From Adineta vaga (Eukaryota; Rotifera), in NCBI GenBank assembly GCA_021613535.1, contig CP075493.1, positions 13,578,001-13,642,000 on the forward strand: a stretch of 64,000 bases of DNA, written 5' to 3'. Under the pieces are notes generated by a model. The model did not search any database. It saw nothing but the letters and a program-made list of their open reading frames with translations, and was not told the origin of the DNA. The position numbers were made by a program, and so were the translations under genes. Of this stretch, positions 34,616 through 46,956 are shown in pieces. Numbering within the stretch: position 1 is the first letter of the stretch; each line of letters starts with the position of its first letter.

Positions 34616-36620
34616 TTATTCCTCATTCGAATGGTGTTTTTCTTCAGGCAGATGAGGAGCTAGAACATTAATAGTTTGAGCTTGTTTTTGTTTTAGTCGT
34701 ATAATATCTTTTTCAATATTGATAATTTGAGGGTTAGTTAGAGGAAGGATTTCTAGATACAGTAAACGAAGCTTTTCAAGTGCAGTGGTTGCCTGTGAAT
34801 AATTTTCCATTTCTTCAAAAGTTCGAGCCATATTATGATATAATTGACGAAAATCAGGATGATCATGCGGAATTGAATCTTGATACAATTTCAATGCTTG
34901 ATCATAATATTCGATTACTTTTGTATGTTGACCGAGATCAGCATAAGCATTACAAATATTCATATAGGATAATGCAAGATCAGAATAATTATGCGGACAA
35001 AATTTACGTTGAATTTTAAGAGCGGTAGTAAAATTCTCGATAGCTTTTTCATATTCGTTCTGTTCTGCATAAAGATTTCCGATACTATTGAAACATCGAG
35101 CTATATCATCGGAGTAATATTTCAGATTTCGCAGACTTCTATATGTTTTTAAAGTTTTTTTAAAACAATGCAAAGCTAAATCGAAATTATTTAATTCTTC
35201 ATAAGCTATGCCCATATTATGAATAATTTGCACATATCCAACAATATCATCATCTTTGTCTGTATTCGCTAATGCTTTTTTAAAGTATTCAATACTTTCC
35301 TGATGGTGTCCTGAGTCTCCTGCACATTCCACGTTGATTATAATAACTCGATTATTCACTAGGTTTCAATTGATTTTTAATTCGTTGACAGTATCGATCT
35401 GCTTCCTTTGTTTGACCCATATTAAATAAAACATCACCAAGTGTTAACGAACCTTCGCATTGATCATTACATAAATGTGCATAAACATCTTGTAAATCAT
35501 GTTCATTCTCATTGCATAGAATTAATTGAATAATTATTTGTTGATTTTCATTTAAACCAACAGATCGTACTCGAAAGATATTATTAGCCATGAAAAGTAT
35601 TTCTTCTTCATCCGCGTAGGATGAAATTGAAGAAATATTAGCCAATGGTTTTGTATTAAGAAGATGACGATCGACTTCCATTTCAAATAGAACTCGTTCA
35701 CGATCATCGAACCGATTACTATCATCAAGAAACAACGATGCAACATTAGGATTTAAACTTGAAGAAAAAAATGAATTGATTGAAATGAGTTTATTAATTG
35801 AATTTTGAATTTGATTCCTTTCAGTTTTTGACATCCATTGATCACGATAAACTTTCATTATAGTTTTAGATTGTTGCTGCGACAAGGAACGAAGTTGTTC
35901 GTCCAAGTCTCGAATAAAAAATGCAAAAAGAAGAATTAATTCAATATTTCGTGTACGAAGTGCTCGATTCAATGTCATATAAATAAATGGTTCATCTGTA
36001 TACCTAAAACAATAAAGATATTAATAAAAAAATTATTATAATCATCTCTAATCTTACCATTTCAAAGGATTTTCTTTGTCATATGTTTCTTCAAATTGAT
36101 TGATTTTATTCATATTTATTTCATCTTCATAATATATTTGACGATAGTATTGAATCAATTCACTTTTGTCAGGTACTTTTGTTTCTTTTTGTAAAATAAC
36201 ATCAATAAAACGATGTAAATGAAGATAATCACCATCAATAGATCTCGATGTTTGTCCATCTGTATTCAATATATGAATACAGAGTGGTTCATTTAAACGT
36301 ATTCGATGTCGTAATTGAATTTGATCAAATTCAGATATTGTAACTCGAGGAAAACCTTTCAATAATTGTTCGAATTCTTCATTTCGATCGATATTATAAA
36401 TATAAATATGTACAATTGATTGTAGGTGATTGATTTGAAGAAGAAGATCTCGTACAAATTGTCCTTGAACAATTAATATCAGTTTTTTACCTGCCGAATT
36501 GGATAAAAACGCATAACAATCTTCTACAGTTTGAAATCTTTGACACTCTGGAACGAGTTGTTGCATAGATTCAGATGTTGTTTCATTAGCAAGCCAAACA
36601 ATAGTGAATGTTTCATCCAT
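34616..36620 (-). CDS. ADP-ribosyltransferase (R-S-ExE) with TPR tail, three exons
   Basis: Exons 36620-36058, 36003-35360 and 35319-34616 join in phase to 636 aa. Residues 1-185 are an N-terminal domain typical of bdelloid ART-TPR proteins. Exon 2 holds the ART fold: VYRDQ (first-strand Arg), ISINSFFSSS (the STS strand) and SYADEEEILFM (the ExE catalytic Glu pair as E-E-E), the set used by mono-ARTs that transfer ADP-ribose from NAD+ to Arg. Exon 3 carries five TPRs (SIEYFKKAL, ALHCFKKTLKTYRSL, AIENFTTALKIQRK, VIEYYDQALKLYQD, ATTALEKLRLLY), a protein-docking tail. No signal peptide, so probably intracellular. The second intron is only 40 nt. Without splicing it, a stop and frame change would break the gene; removing it restores frame exactly. 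Confidence 0.8.
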
Positions 36621-37225
36621 TTGAATAGATACGTAAAAATGATTTTAATGATAAATTCCAAGGTATTATATATCGTGTCTTGTTCTATGATGTCGACAAA
36701 ATATTTACCAACTTATCGCATAGAAGAGGAAAAAACACATCTGAGTAATAAAAGAGCATGCTTGTGATAATAGAGAAGTGTGCTATTAGACTTCAGATGG
36801 AGAGCGAACAAACCGAATCTTTTCTTAATATTCTGATTCACATGAATACTCTGACGTTTCAATTGCGTAATGATTTAAGAATATTTCCAAGTTTATATTC
36901 AATATATACCGACATTCTTCAACAATAAAATTCGCTTCAATTTGTCGCATCGATGAAATACGTCCAAAAGTAATCAGCTCCCGCAATATTGAGACATATT
37001 GACAATTTTCCGATTGTAAAACTTCTTTTTAGTTGAGATTTTGTTTTTATTTAGTAAACAAAACTGAAACTAAGAAAAAACGAATAAATTTTCTTTTTTA
37101 ATTTTACAATTCATAACTTCCAAATTTATCTTTCTTTTTCATATCCATCCTGTCTCTCCTCATGCGAACATATTACTTAATAACGTATGAAAAAATCTTC
37201 TCATTTGATAATTTCTTTTGTGCTA
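36621..37225. other. Intergenic
   Basis: No gene supported; short plus-strand frame antisense to the ART-TPR start is a shadow. Confidence 0.5.
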
Positions 37226-38169
37226 TTAAAATTTATTTCCTTGTATTTTAGTATTTGTTTGTCTAACAAATCTTCTTTCCATTTGAATTGATACAACTGC
37301 TGTTCGACGATAATTTCCACATTTCATCATTTTTTTTAAATTTGTTTTAAGATCTGGTATAGAAAATAAACAAACGAAAGGAAATAATAATGGAATAATA
37401 TAAATAGTGAAAACTAGAAAATCTAAAACTAAAGATATCCGTGAATTGGGAAAAACATAATCCAATATAAAACATATCAGATATGGTAAAGAAATTGATA
37501 AATATAGAGATGAAATAGAAATAAATTGAAAAATCATTGTACGATATTTTGCCCAATTCATTGATTGTCTTAGACGTGCTTTTGATCGATAAATTCGATA
37601 GAGAAGTGCACAATTAACAATGGTGACAATAAAGTTGGAAATATAAGATGAAAACCTGTTTCCCATATATCAGTAATTGGACTATCGAAGTAGCAAGGTA
37701 TGTTACAATAATTATATTCAAAATCTACCATATTTTCACATGGATAAATAAATATAGCATAAATATAAAATAAAGCAATATAAATAAGAATAATTATTGG
37801 TGGTATGTAATGAAAACAAAAATTTTTCCATTTGCGATTGAATAGATTGGAATTAAAAATAAGGAGATGTCGTTCAAACGAAGCCCAGGCAACTGTAAGA
37901 TGAACTGCACAAGGAAAAGGATATTCGATACATATCCAAGTTAGACAAAGTGCATTGGTGAATTTAATAGATCGATATGGTGAATACAAATCTAGATTAA
38001 GTGGAATATCAAATATCACTGTAATAAATGAAAGAAATAACATAATAAGAATGGTATAATTATTTGGGGCTGAACGAAGTGTTTTATTTGTAATTATACA
38101 AGCCAAAGTTAATAGATAAGTAGGAATAGATGGTATAATCAATGACAGCAATAAAATATATCTTGCCAT
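37226..38169 (-). pseudogene. GPCR related to the 29.4-kb receptor, one frameshift
   Basis: TM1 to TM5 are in the frame starting MARYILLLSLIIPSIP at 38169, with TM3 ending AWASFERHLLIF, the YPCEN loop with further Cys, and TM5 FHLIFPTLLSPLLIV. TM5 end to tail are in the other frame (CALLYRIYRSKARLRQ, TM6 IFQFISISSLYLSISLPYLI, TM7, tail RRTAVVSIQMERR). The switch is 1 nt around 37620-37640. Layout and tail (RRTAVV versus RRTVVP) show common ancestry with the intact receptor at 29376. Function lost unless the indel is a sequencing error. Confidence 0.7.
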
Positions 38170-39541
38170 ATTAGAAAAGATCTGTTCATAACTGTCTATT
38201 TCATTAATCTCAGTAGTTGTATTCGTTGGTTCAGATAAATTGAAAATTCATAGTGAGTCTTTTTTTAAATTTGTCAGACTAACTCGTGCCAAATATATAC
38301 GACAGAAAAAGCTTTTTTTTAATATTATAATAGAAAGCATCTCTTATATAAATGTTTCTTTATTTACGGATGATTACCAATGAAGACAAGGATGTGTCTA
38401 GAATAATATGATAAAAACACTTGAAGGATATATATTAATAAAGAATTATGTATTTCCTTTACAGTAGGTCATTAAATGCATTCATTTTATATTCAGAAAC
38501 AAATTAAAAAGTAAGCAAGACTTCATTCATGACATTTTATTATAAAAGTACCTGATTTTAGAACAAAGACAAATACGCAGAAAGAACCATTTTGTTGAAA
38601 TCTGACATAGCGCTCTATCTGGTCAACAATTAATTAAGGTGAAAATGTCTTGTTCGGATGAAATCTTTAATTAACTCTCTTTCAATGAATGTTTGTTTTT
38701 TTCGATTTCGAATGAGTAATAGGAAGACAGTCTGGAGCAGTTGGACAGGTTTCTCCATATTCACTTGGTAAATGATCTGAATCAATATGGTGTCCAATCG
38801 CTCTATCGACTATATTCACGATGAGCTAGATGACAGTGTTATTTGCATAGAGTGCGAATGAACGACGAAAAGTGAACAATTTTAAAGAATAACAAATCAA
38901 TCAACTTTTCTAGTTGAAATGAATAAATTTGAAGTATTTTGATTGTTTGTAGATCAGTAGAATATATTTATATTATGATCTTTAGAATAAACAATTCGTT
39001 TTTCAACAATTTTGTCAATATTTATTTATTCTCGCACTATTATTTCAAGTATTTGGACGATGTTATTTTCAAGACAGTAGTTTAGTTGAATTGTTCATTG
39101 ACAAGATTTTGACACAACGAAGTTTGAAAGAAAAAGATTTTTATTGAGATAAAATCATTGAAATATATGGAAGAGTATTGAAATCGATCAATGAGTATAA
39201 CGATGAAGATATAAAAGACTTTTCTTTTATTCCTGTAAAAATGGCCAAGTTGCAGAATTTAATTTTCACTTATGCACAATCCTCTTCGTAATTGAATATT
39301 TATGATTCGAAGAGATTTTTCAAGACGTTGTCCCCCCATCTCTATATCTGTATGTCGAATGTGCATTCTTATCTTTCAGCTGATTTTTCAACAGTAGATG
39401 TATATGTTCTTAACCAAATAATATTAAAATATGATGCGTCCATCTTTATTTTCAAACATATTTCATTTCTTATCACTATTTAATTTGACGCATTTTATTC
39501 TTATCTGCATCAACATCAATCTTTCTTCTCATTATATTCAC
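38170..39541. other. Intergenic with an unrecognised coding-like patch and NHL promoter region
   Basis: On the minus strand at about 38820-38695 the reading IVNIVDRAIGHHIDSDHLPS, then EYGETCPTAPDCLP, is protein-like but lacks a start; family unknown. Positions about 39345-39541 resemble the 230 nt upstream of the NHL gene at 33374, suggesting a shared promoter/5' UTR. Confidence 0.4.
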
Positions 39542-41094
39542 ATGGCCACTGCAAATAACACAACACAATGTTCCAAGTGTCTCAAATATAAAAGAATTAC
39601 AGTTCTTTGTAAAGGTTGTTCAAAAGAATTTTGTCAAACCGACTGGAATGACCATCAACAATTATTAAATGAAGAATTAAATTCTATCATCAATGATTAT
39701 GATCAATTTAGACATAAGATAAACGATCAAAAACAAAATCCACTAAATCATTCATTGATCAAACAAATTGATCAATGGGAAAGAAAATCAAGTCGAACAA
39801 TTCAACAAACAGCTGAAAAATGTCGACAAAATGTTTTTGAACATTCCAGAAGATCTTTTAAAGATACCGAAAAAACGTTAAGCGAATTAAGTGAACAAAT
39901 CAAAGAAATTCAACGAGAAAATGAATTTAATGAAATTGATTTGAATGATTTACGAAGAAAATTAAATCAAATGAATGAAGAATTGAACAACCCATCGAAT
40001 CTTTCAATCCGAGAACATCGTCAAGGATTTATTAAGGAAATTTCAATTGTTTTTTTAAAGCGTAAGTGAAAATAAAATCATCGAATCTTTATGTTTTGAT
40101 AATTTATTAACAAAAAATTTTCTTTCAATTTCATTCTTTATTAGATAATTCACAATTATCGTCAACAAATCGTTTTAACAATTTAACAACGAAAAGTTCA
40201 TCAATTCAACAACATGGAACAGTTGTCGCAGGAGGAAATGGACAAGGAAGTCAATTAAATCAACTCAATGGTCTTCGAGGAATCTTTGTTGATGAAAATA
40301 AAACGATTTACATTGCTGATTATGATAATCATCGTATTGTTGAATGGAAATCCGGTGCGAAGGAAGGAAGAATTGTGACAAGTGGAAATGGAAGACGAGC
40401 GAGAATGGTTCAATTGAAGTTGCCAACAGATGTGATTGTTGATCAACAAAATCATTCAATCATCGTTGCTGATCAAGGGAAAAGACGAGTGATTCGATGG
40501 TCACGAGATCAAAAGCGGGAAATTCTCATTCAAAACATTCGTTGTCGAAGTTTAACAATGGATCAACATGGATTTCTTTATGTTTCTGATTTGGAGAAGA
40601 ATGAAGTGAGAAAATGGAAGTTAGAAAACATTAATGAAAACAAAGAAGGAATATTAGTTGCAGGTGGAAATGGAAAAGGAAATCAACCAAATCAACTCAA
40701 CTGTCCTGGTTTCATCTTTGTTGATAAAGATCAATCTCTTTATGTTTCAGATTGTTGGAATGATCGTGTGATGAAATGGAGAAAAGATGCAAAGGAAGGA
40801 ATTGTTGTGGCTGGTGGAAATGGTTGGGGAAACAATCTCAATCAATTGAATGGTCCTCACGGATTGTTTGTTGATGACTTGAATCAAATCTATGTGGCAG
40901 ATTCTTATAATCATCGAATAATGAGATGGTGTGAAAAAGATGGAAAAGGTTCGATTGTTGTTGGTGGAAATGGTCAAGGAAGTAAATCAAATCAATTGAA
41001 TTGTCCTGCTGGTTTATCATTTGATTTTGAAGGAAATTTGTATGTTTCAGATTCTGAAAATAATCGAATCGTTCGATTTGATAAAATTCATTGA
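39542..41094 (+). CDS. B-box-like/coiled-coil/NHL-repeat protein, intact, 489 aa
   Basis: Exons 39542-40061 and 40145-41094 (donor AAGC/GTAAGT, acceptor TTTATTAG), phases 1+2. The B-box-like module is complete: C10, C13, C23, C26, C31, D34, H38. The coiled coil spans about 45-170 (LNEELNSIINDYDQF, KTLSELSEQIKEIQREN). A Ser/Asn/Thr-rich linker of about 25 residues (SSTNRFNNLTTKSS), absent from the 7397 gene, joins it to a six-blade NHL propeller ending NNRIVRFDKIH. The start at MATANN is chosen because it aligns with paralogues; the frame is open upstream to 39431 but that part is the shared 5' flank. This is the best candidate for a functional reference copy in the cluster. Confidence 0.88.
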
Positions 41095-41556
41095 AATGAA
41101 CTTTGCGTTTAAAACGAAAAGATTCAAGAAGAAAAGAGACTTCTTTTGATTGCATTTTGATTTTGAAAAATAAGAAAGATGAAAATGTTCTTTTTCATTT
41201 TACAGATTCTCGAAGTAAACAAATCTTATCAAAAAGAAAAAACAGTTTTCATATAGATCTCGTCTTATGTTTTCTTCACTTCAAAGACGATAAAAGATTT
41301 GAATTTGAAAGAAACTAGTAGATTGAATCTGTGCTATACTTAATGTGTGGTATTTAAAAAAAATAAAGAATCAGAAATCTGTTTCGAAAGAGAAAATCCT
41401 CTTGTACAGAAAATATAGTTCTCTGTATAGTTGCGAACAGTTGGATAACATTCCGATACAATGCTCACTATCAAGCTCTAATTTGATCTCGAAAACAAAT
41501 GATGAATTATGGAGAGTATCAAGAAAGCAACTGTATCGTTTACAACAAGGCTAAGA

Positions 41557-43006
41557 TTATATTTTTCTTTGAAATATTCGAAGTTCAATATTATCAATTA
41601 AACAGAATCCATTTTTATCAACAGAATAAGAATGAAGATTTAAATAAATGAAACGTGCCAATGCAGGAATTCGATCTTGTGTAGTAAGAATATTCGGTGT
41701 ATCTGTCGTTTTAATAGCTAAAAAGAAATATTCGAAACAAAAACAAATGAATAGATTAAATTCATTGAAAAATATTAACCTGCATGTTGTTGATGTGGAA
41801 TTGGATAATCCGAGAAAAAAGTTAATACTATCGAAATATTCGAATGACTTCCTTGTAAACATCCAATATATGCCGATAAATCATAGAAAGCAAGATCACT
41901 ATCAGTTAATGTTGAGAAAACTTGTAGATCGATCATTTGTACCAAAGATGCTTCAGTTTTAGATTGAGCAATAAAATAACAATTGCTTTTATTTATTGAT
42001 ATATTCATTGGTAAATCAACTTGTATTGCGGTGAGATTTCCATTAATGGTAAACTCTCACTTGATATCCATATGTTCTCACTTTTATTAGATTGACACTA
42101 TATACAGAAAGAAAATTTATTGTATTTTGTTCTCGACAATCAACTACGAATTAAAAACTTGCATGTTGTTGTGCTCGTCCATGAATAATTAGATTCGATG
42201 AATCGATCTTATAAAATGATCCATTTGGTAAACGTGCATTTAAAATAGTGATATTATTATCGATAAGATGTCCAGTTAAATCAATGCGATCATCATCAAA
42301 TGTTGCATAACAATTTATTAAATCTGTATCTGTGAAATCAATTGTTCCTGGTAAATAACCATTACTTATATAATGCATTTCACTTATATTTGATCCAGAA
42401 AAATTATTTCGATGAAAAAGAACATTATGCATTGTACTTTTTGGTGCACAGGTTTTCTTAAAACTTCAATTTGTAATAGCAACATTTGATAATGAAAGGA
42501 AAGGAATAGATGAATTATCAAAATTTGCATTTGTTAAATGACACCATTGAAAAATAAGATGTGTTGCTTTTATATTTGCAAGATATAAATAATTAAGTCG
42601 AAGTGGTACATCTGATCGTAATAAATGGGTTTCATAAAGAAATAAAATAATATGCGATTTTCTTATAGGATCAAGAAGAGATAACGTATCGAGAGTTTTC
42701 GTACGTATTTCAAGTGGACGATGAGAATGATTCGTTTGATTGAAAGTTTTTTTTAAATAAAATATTTGAAATATTGATATAATTTTGATAAATTAATCGA
42801 AGATTTTCTTCATGAATTTGTTCTTGATCTTGTTTTTGAATTAATTGTTGAAAATTATTTTGTTGTAATGTTAATATTATTGTTAAAATTCCAAAAATAA
42901 TTGATGGAAGTGCAATTAATATTAATTTACAAATGTGTATCCATTGAAATTTTTTCTTAATCAATTCTGTTCTCTTATTATCATTCATTTTTACTCTGTA
43001 GTTCAT
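41557..43006 (-). pseudogene. Pentapeptide-type single-pass membrane protein, broken
   Basis: Matches the layout of a bdelloid-expanded family. It has a cytosolic start (MNYRVKMNDNKRTEL), one helix (LILIALPSIIFGILTIILTL), a coiled segment, pentapeptide-like repeats (ANFDNSSIPFLSLSNV, NNFSGSNISEMHYI, IDFTDTDLINCYATFDDDRI) and a C-terminal beta domain (DLQVFSTLTDSDLAFYDLSA, FCLIDNIELRIF). Lesions: a 1-nt frame change near 42735 after LFKKNF; an in-frame TGA at about 42465 in AITN*SFKKTCAP; a stop after QQHASF at 42151. A GT-AG intron near 41780-41720 lies in the C-terminal domain. Function of the family unknown. Confidence 0.6.
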
Positions 43007-43671
43007 TTGAAAAATTAACTTGATTAATTGTTAACAGACGGTATTACATAACATAATAATCCACTCAATAAATATGTCATCGATAAAAATTTCTCTTATG
43101 ACGTTTATTAGTTTAATATTTATGAAATACTTCATTTCCTGTTTATCTAAATCTCATATGGACAGCACATTTTAATAAACTTCTTCAAAACGCACTCTCT
43201 ATCGAGAATGATACATAACCATAATAAATCATCTATCATGAAGTAGAGTTGAGTCAATAGAAAATGTATCGTGCCAATCGTGCTCATCAACATAATCTGC
43301 AACGTTGGTCAAATATCAGCAAATTTTCCAGAATGAAATATATGAGTTGTAACTTGTGCAGTCATTTACTTGAGTATGATCACAGTTTGATAAACTGGAG
43401 GAATATTTTTGTTGATATCGCTTGATAGGAGTATGAAATTCTTGTTTGTAAACTTTGGATGGTAGAACGAATATGACAAAAGTGAGTATCGATGGAATAA
43501 AGGAAACGAAATATCCTGCAAGAAATAACCAATAGAATTGATGTGATAATAAAATAATTATACTTTTGAAATTGTTTGATTAAGATTTGCTTCGAAATTC
43601 GATTAGGTTGTATGTTTTGCTCGCAAACGTGTGGTCTTGACAATAATAATCAAAACAGATACGAAAGAGAT

Positions 43672-44514
43672 TCATTGCAGTATCGAGCACTTGAAAAAGT
43701 CGAAGAATAAGTAGCAATACACTAAATTCGTGATTAAACGTTGATGAATGGGATCCATAAGATTATTAGTAGTTGTCAAAATTAGTAGAACAATAACCAC
43801 GGACTTGGATGCTTTTCGGTTTTCCGCACGATTAAAATTAGCGTCTTTGACTGTAATGATCGCTGGTTCGAAATCGACAAAAATTAAGTAATAAGCATCG
43901 ATGAATAACTCAATGGAAATAATATGGAAGATATGCGGCCAGTCGTGTGCCACGAGATTTCCATTGAGGAGGATCTTTTGGAATATTTGATCTTTTCCGG
44001 ATGAATGATTGTCCTTTACTTCGATAGAATGAACTAGCATCGTTTCTGGTAAAACGAGTGTGTTCTGAAAGGCTATAATCATTTTGTTGGAGGGTATTTC
44101 ACAGCGTTTGCCAAAGAAATCTTTCATAAAAATGCACTCAAATTTCTTACTAGTTGCAACATGCTGATTGAAAGGTATGCATTGGCCATTATTTTGAGAG
44201 AACGCATTCGACTGTCATACATAATCATTTAGAAGACATCGAGAGCCCCATTTGTCAATCGGACAGACACATATCGATCGACCATCCTTCGTAACATAGA
44301 TAAAACTGTCTGTTATTGCGATCGTTGAAATATCGTACGTATCGTCCATGTAAGCATTTACCATCGTAACAGCTTTGATAACTATGATCGCCATATGAGA
44401 TGGAAAGTAAGTAGCGTCGCTATAACCGCTGAACCGGTAGGAAATCTTTACTATGCGAATCGTGGAGATCATCAAATCTCCTGAATGGGCTTTTTTTAAT
44501 GAAAAAAGAAACAA
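43672..44514 (-). pseudogene. EGF-like-domain membrane protein fragment with nonsense codon
   Basis: The reading SFIYVTKDGRSICVCPIDKW, then GSRCLLNDYV, is the end of an EGF-like module (C-x-C-x5-W-G-x-x-C). A TGA then occurs exactly where the next Cys is expected, and the frame continues QSNAFSQNNGQCIPF, then FFGKRCEIPSNKMIIAFQ, a second EGF-like end followed by LVLPETMLVHSIEV, typical of large bdelloid EGF-repeat proteins. The module chain stops at 43672 without the further EGF repeats. Small frames further down (43380-43643) may be the eroded continuation. Confidence 0.5.
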
Positions 44515-45039
44515 ACAGAAACAAGTTTTAATTTCAGAAAGTAATGTGTGAATAACTATACAATCGTCGATCGTTTATACTATTTCAATTAAATTAGTTC
44601 AGATAATAGTTAGTGAGAAAAAGAAATCTATTATTCATGTTTTAACACACATGAATATAAAAAGTGCAAATATAATTATTCTTTGAGCAATAAGTTGTCA
44701 GAAAGTTTGATATTGAAAGCTGCATAACAGTCAACATAAATTTAGAAAATTTCTAATTTTTAATCGTTTTGAACTGATCGAGATTTCTATCTTGACATTT
44801 GATATCGTCAAAAAGATACTTTTTGGGATCGACTGATAAACTTAGAATATTCTTCTAATAGACACCTTTTTATTATGCAACAAAAGTAGGCATGAACGTA
44901 TTTTTTTCTTCTTCTTCTTCTTCGTCACACATCAGCTGGAGAGCGTATACAACAATGTTAGCAATGTTGAGTCTTATAATCAAGAGAAAGCACAGAATAG
45001 CAGTTGCATTTCAAAAAAACTTTCTCAAGTAAATTAAAC
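44515..45039. other. Intergenic with a CTT microsatellite
   Basis: A (CTT)n run lies near 44908-44925. No gene. Confidence 0.6.
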
Positions 45040-46233
45040 ATGATTTCCGTAGTTGTTTTTTTCTCGTTTTTTTCTCTTGTTCATCCGATTCAAGTTGGTA
45101 AAATCGAGAATTATATTTTGATCGATACAATAAGTTTTTCATTCGTAAATATTACTCAAAATGAATGTTTATGTAAATTAATAGAATCAATATCTAATTT
45201 TACATCGGCTATAAATTATTTTCCAATCCATCAAACCTGCCAATTATTTTATTTAAATCAAACTTCATTGGCAATTGAAATGAATTTAAATTCTTCTTTC
45301 CTATTTATCAATCAATCAATAATATCAATTACAGAAAGTAAATGAATTCTTAATGATATTTTGTATTTTTTTATATTCTGAAAATATTATTGATAGTACT
45401 TCAGTTAATTCTTTCTTTTGAAAACTGTTCATTTATTTTTGATGATATGTTATGTCGCTCAAATATGCGACGAAAAAAAGAACATCATAAGCAAATCATC
45501 TTTCAAAGTTCAGTGATCTTTCTTTTTCTTTCTCACAGCTTTTATACCAAACGATAAGAATATATTTCTAGAAATACATATTGTTTCCTCTCGTAGGATA
45601 AATAATATCGAAAAATATTCACGCCTCTTTAAATAATACGGATAAATATAGAAAAATGACATATAAAAATACAATATGAATTCTGTAATGTTTTTAATAT
45701 GAAAGATCACTCTTGAAAAAGGTGTACATATAGGAAATGAGTTTAGTAATCGATAGTACGAAACTATTTATTCACAAAATCATAGCTTTAGTTTCTTTTC
45801 TCTCTTAGTTGCCACTACTATTTCATCAAGTACCAGCACATCAACTAGTACTTCGTCCAGTTCGACACCATCAAGCACCAGCATATCGAGTATATACAAG
45901 TTGTTTTCTTCATTGCTGATTGCTTTGTTTCATTGTCTTTTAGTATATCAGATAATGAGCAATATACCAGAAAATACTCCAGTAACAATTCAATGTGGTT
46001 CGTCAACACAAAATATCATTATTATAAATGCTTATTATGGTGTTAAAAATTTTACAAGTTGTCCTTGTGCAACAAGTAATTGCACGAAAATGAATGTAAC
46101 TCAAACACTTATTTCATATTGTGCTAACAAGGATATTTCTTCAATCTGTACATTCTCTGTTTCTAATACCCTTTTCGGTGACACTTGTCATATGACTCCA
46201 AAAGCTTTTTGGTTAACATTTTTTTGTGCGTGA
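45040..46233 (+). CDS. Secreted protein with SUEL-type (rhamnose/galactose-binding) lectin domain
   Basis: Exons 45040-45337, 45809-45889 and 45944-46233 join in phase to 222 aa. A signal peptide starts the protein (MISVVVFFSFFSLVHPIQ). Next is a small Cys-bearing module (CLCKLIESISNFTSAINYF, HQTCQLFYLN), then a Ser/Thr-rich stalk (SSTSTSTSTSSSSTPSSTS) that is probably O-glycosylated. The C-terminal domain has the SUEL/Gal_lectin pattern: VTIQC, IIINAYYGV, a Cys pair, SYC, ICTFSVSNTLFGDTC and FWLTFFC. Such domains bind L-rhamnose or D-galactose on cell surfaces. The first intron (471 nt) is unusually long here and may hide an exon. The Cys pattern is complete, so the domain looks intact. Confidence 0.65.
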
Positions 46234-46956
46234 CTGTTGAATTTGTATTGCTACAAAGCGACAACTACAAATGTATACTCATATTCTTTTCTATCATGCA
46301 TGTTTCACATAACCAAAATAAAATGACCTTTCCTTCTTATTAATTGATGAAGCATTAGTGGAAATGAGCATATACGAATGGTTTCATATTCACTCAAGAA
46401 TGTATATATGAATATGAAGAGGGTCTTCATCAACACTTGCGTTCTAAATTCAAAAAATATAATTTAAATTCTATATTTATCAAAAGCTAGTTGACATTTT
46501 TGTGTCGTCATACTTCTCTTGATGTATTGTGTGATGGAAATATTTAGGTTATGAAAAAATGCTTTCAAAAAAAGATTGAAACGCTTTTTACGAATTCAAG
46601 TGCTTGGCACAGTGTACTCTCTGATCTAAGTTGTATTGAAAGAATAAATCCTTGATGCTTCATCTACGTAAAGAAAAAAGACCTGCCACCGATCAATTAC
46701 TTTTGTTCAACAATATGCTCAAAGTCGATTCATAATGGAATTATTTACCTTTTCTTTCATTCCTGTGCTAAATCTACATAAGAGTGACTGCTAAATACAA
46801 TCTGCTATCATGTTTTTACAAAACAAAACGGATATAAAACTCTCTGTTTTCTTTACTTATCAACGATCTCACTTCTCCTTTTATTAAAACAATTTTTTTC
46901 TTTTTTTTCATCACTTTCTGTCGATTTTGCATTATCCTAACATTCAACTAACGAAA
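46234..46956. other. Intergenic
   Basis: No supported gene; upstream region of the membrane NHL gene. Confidence 0.5.
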
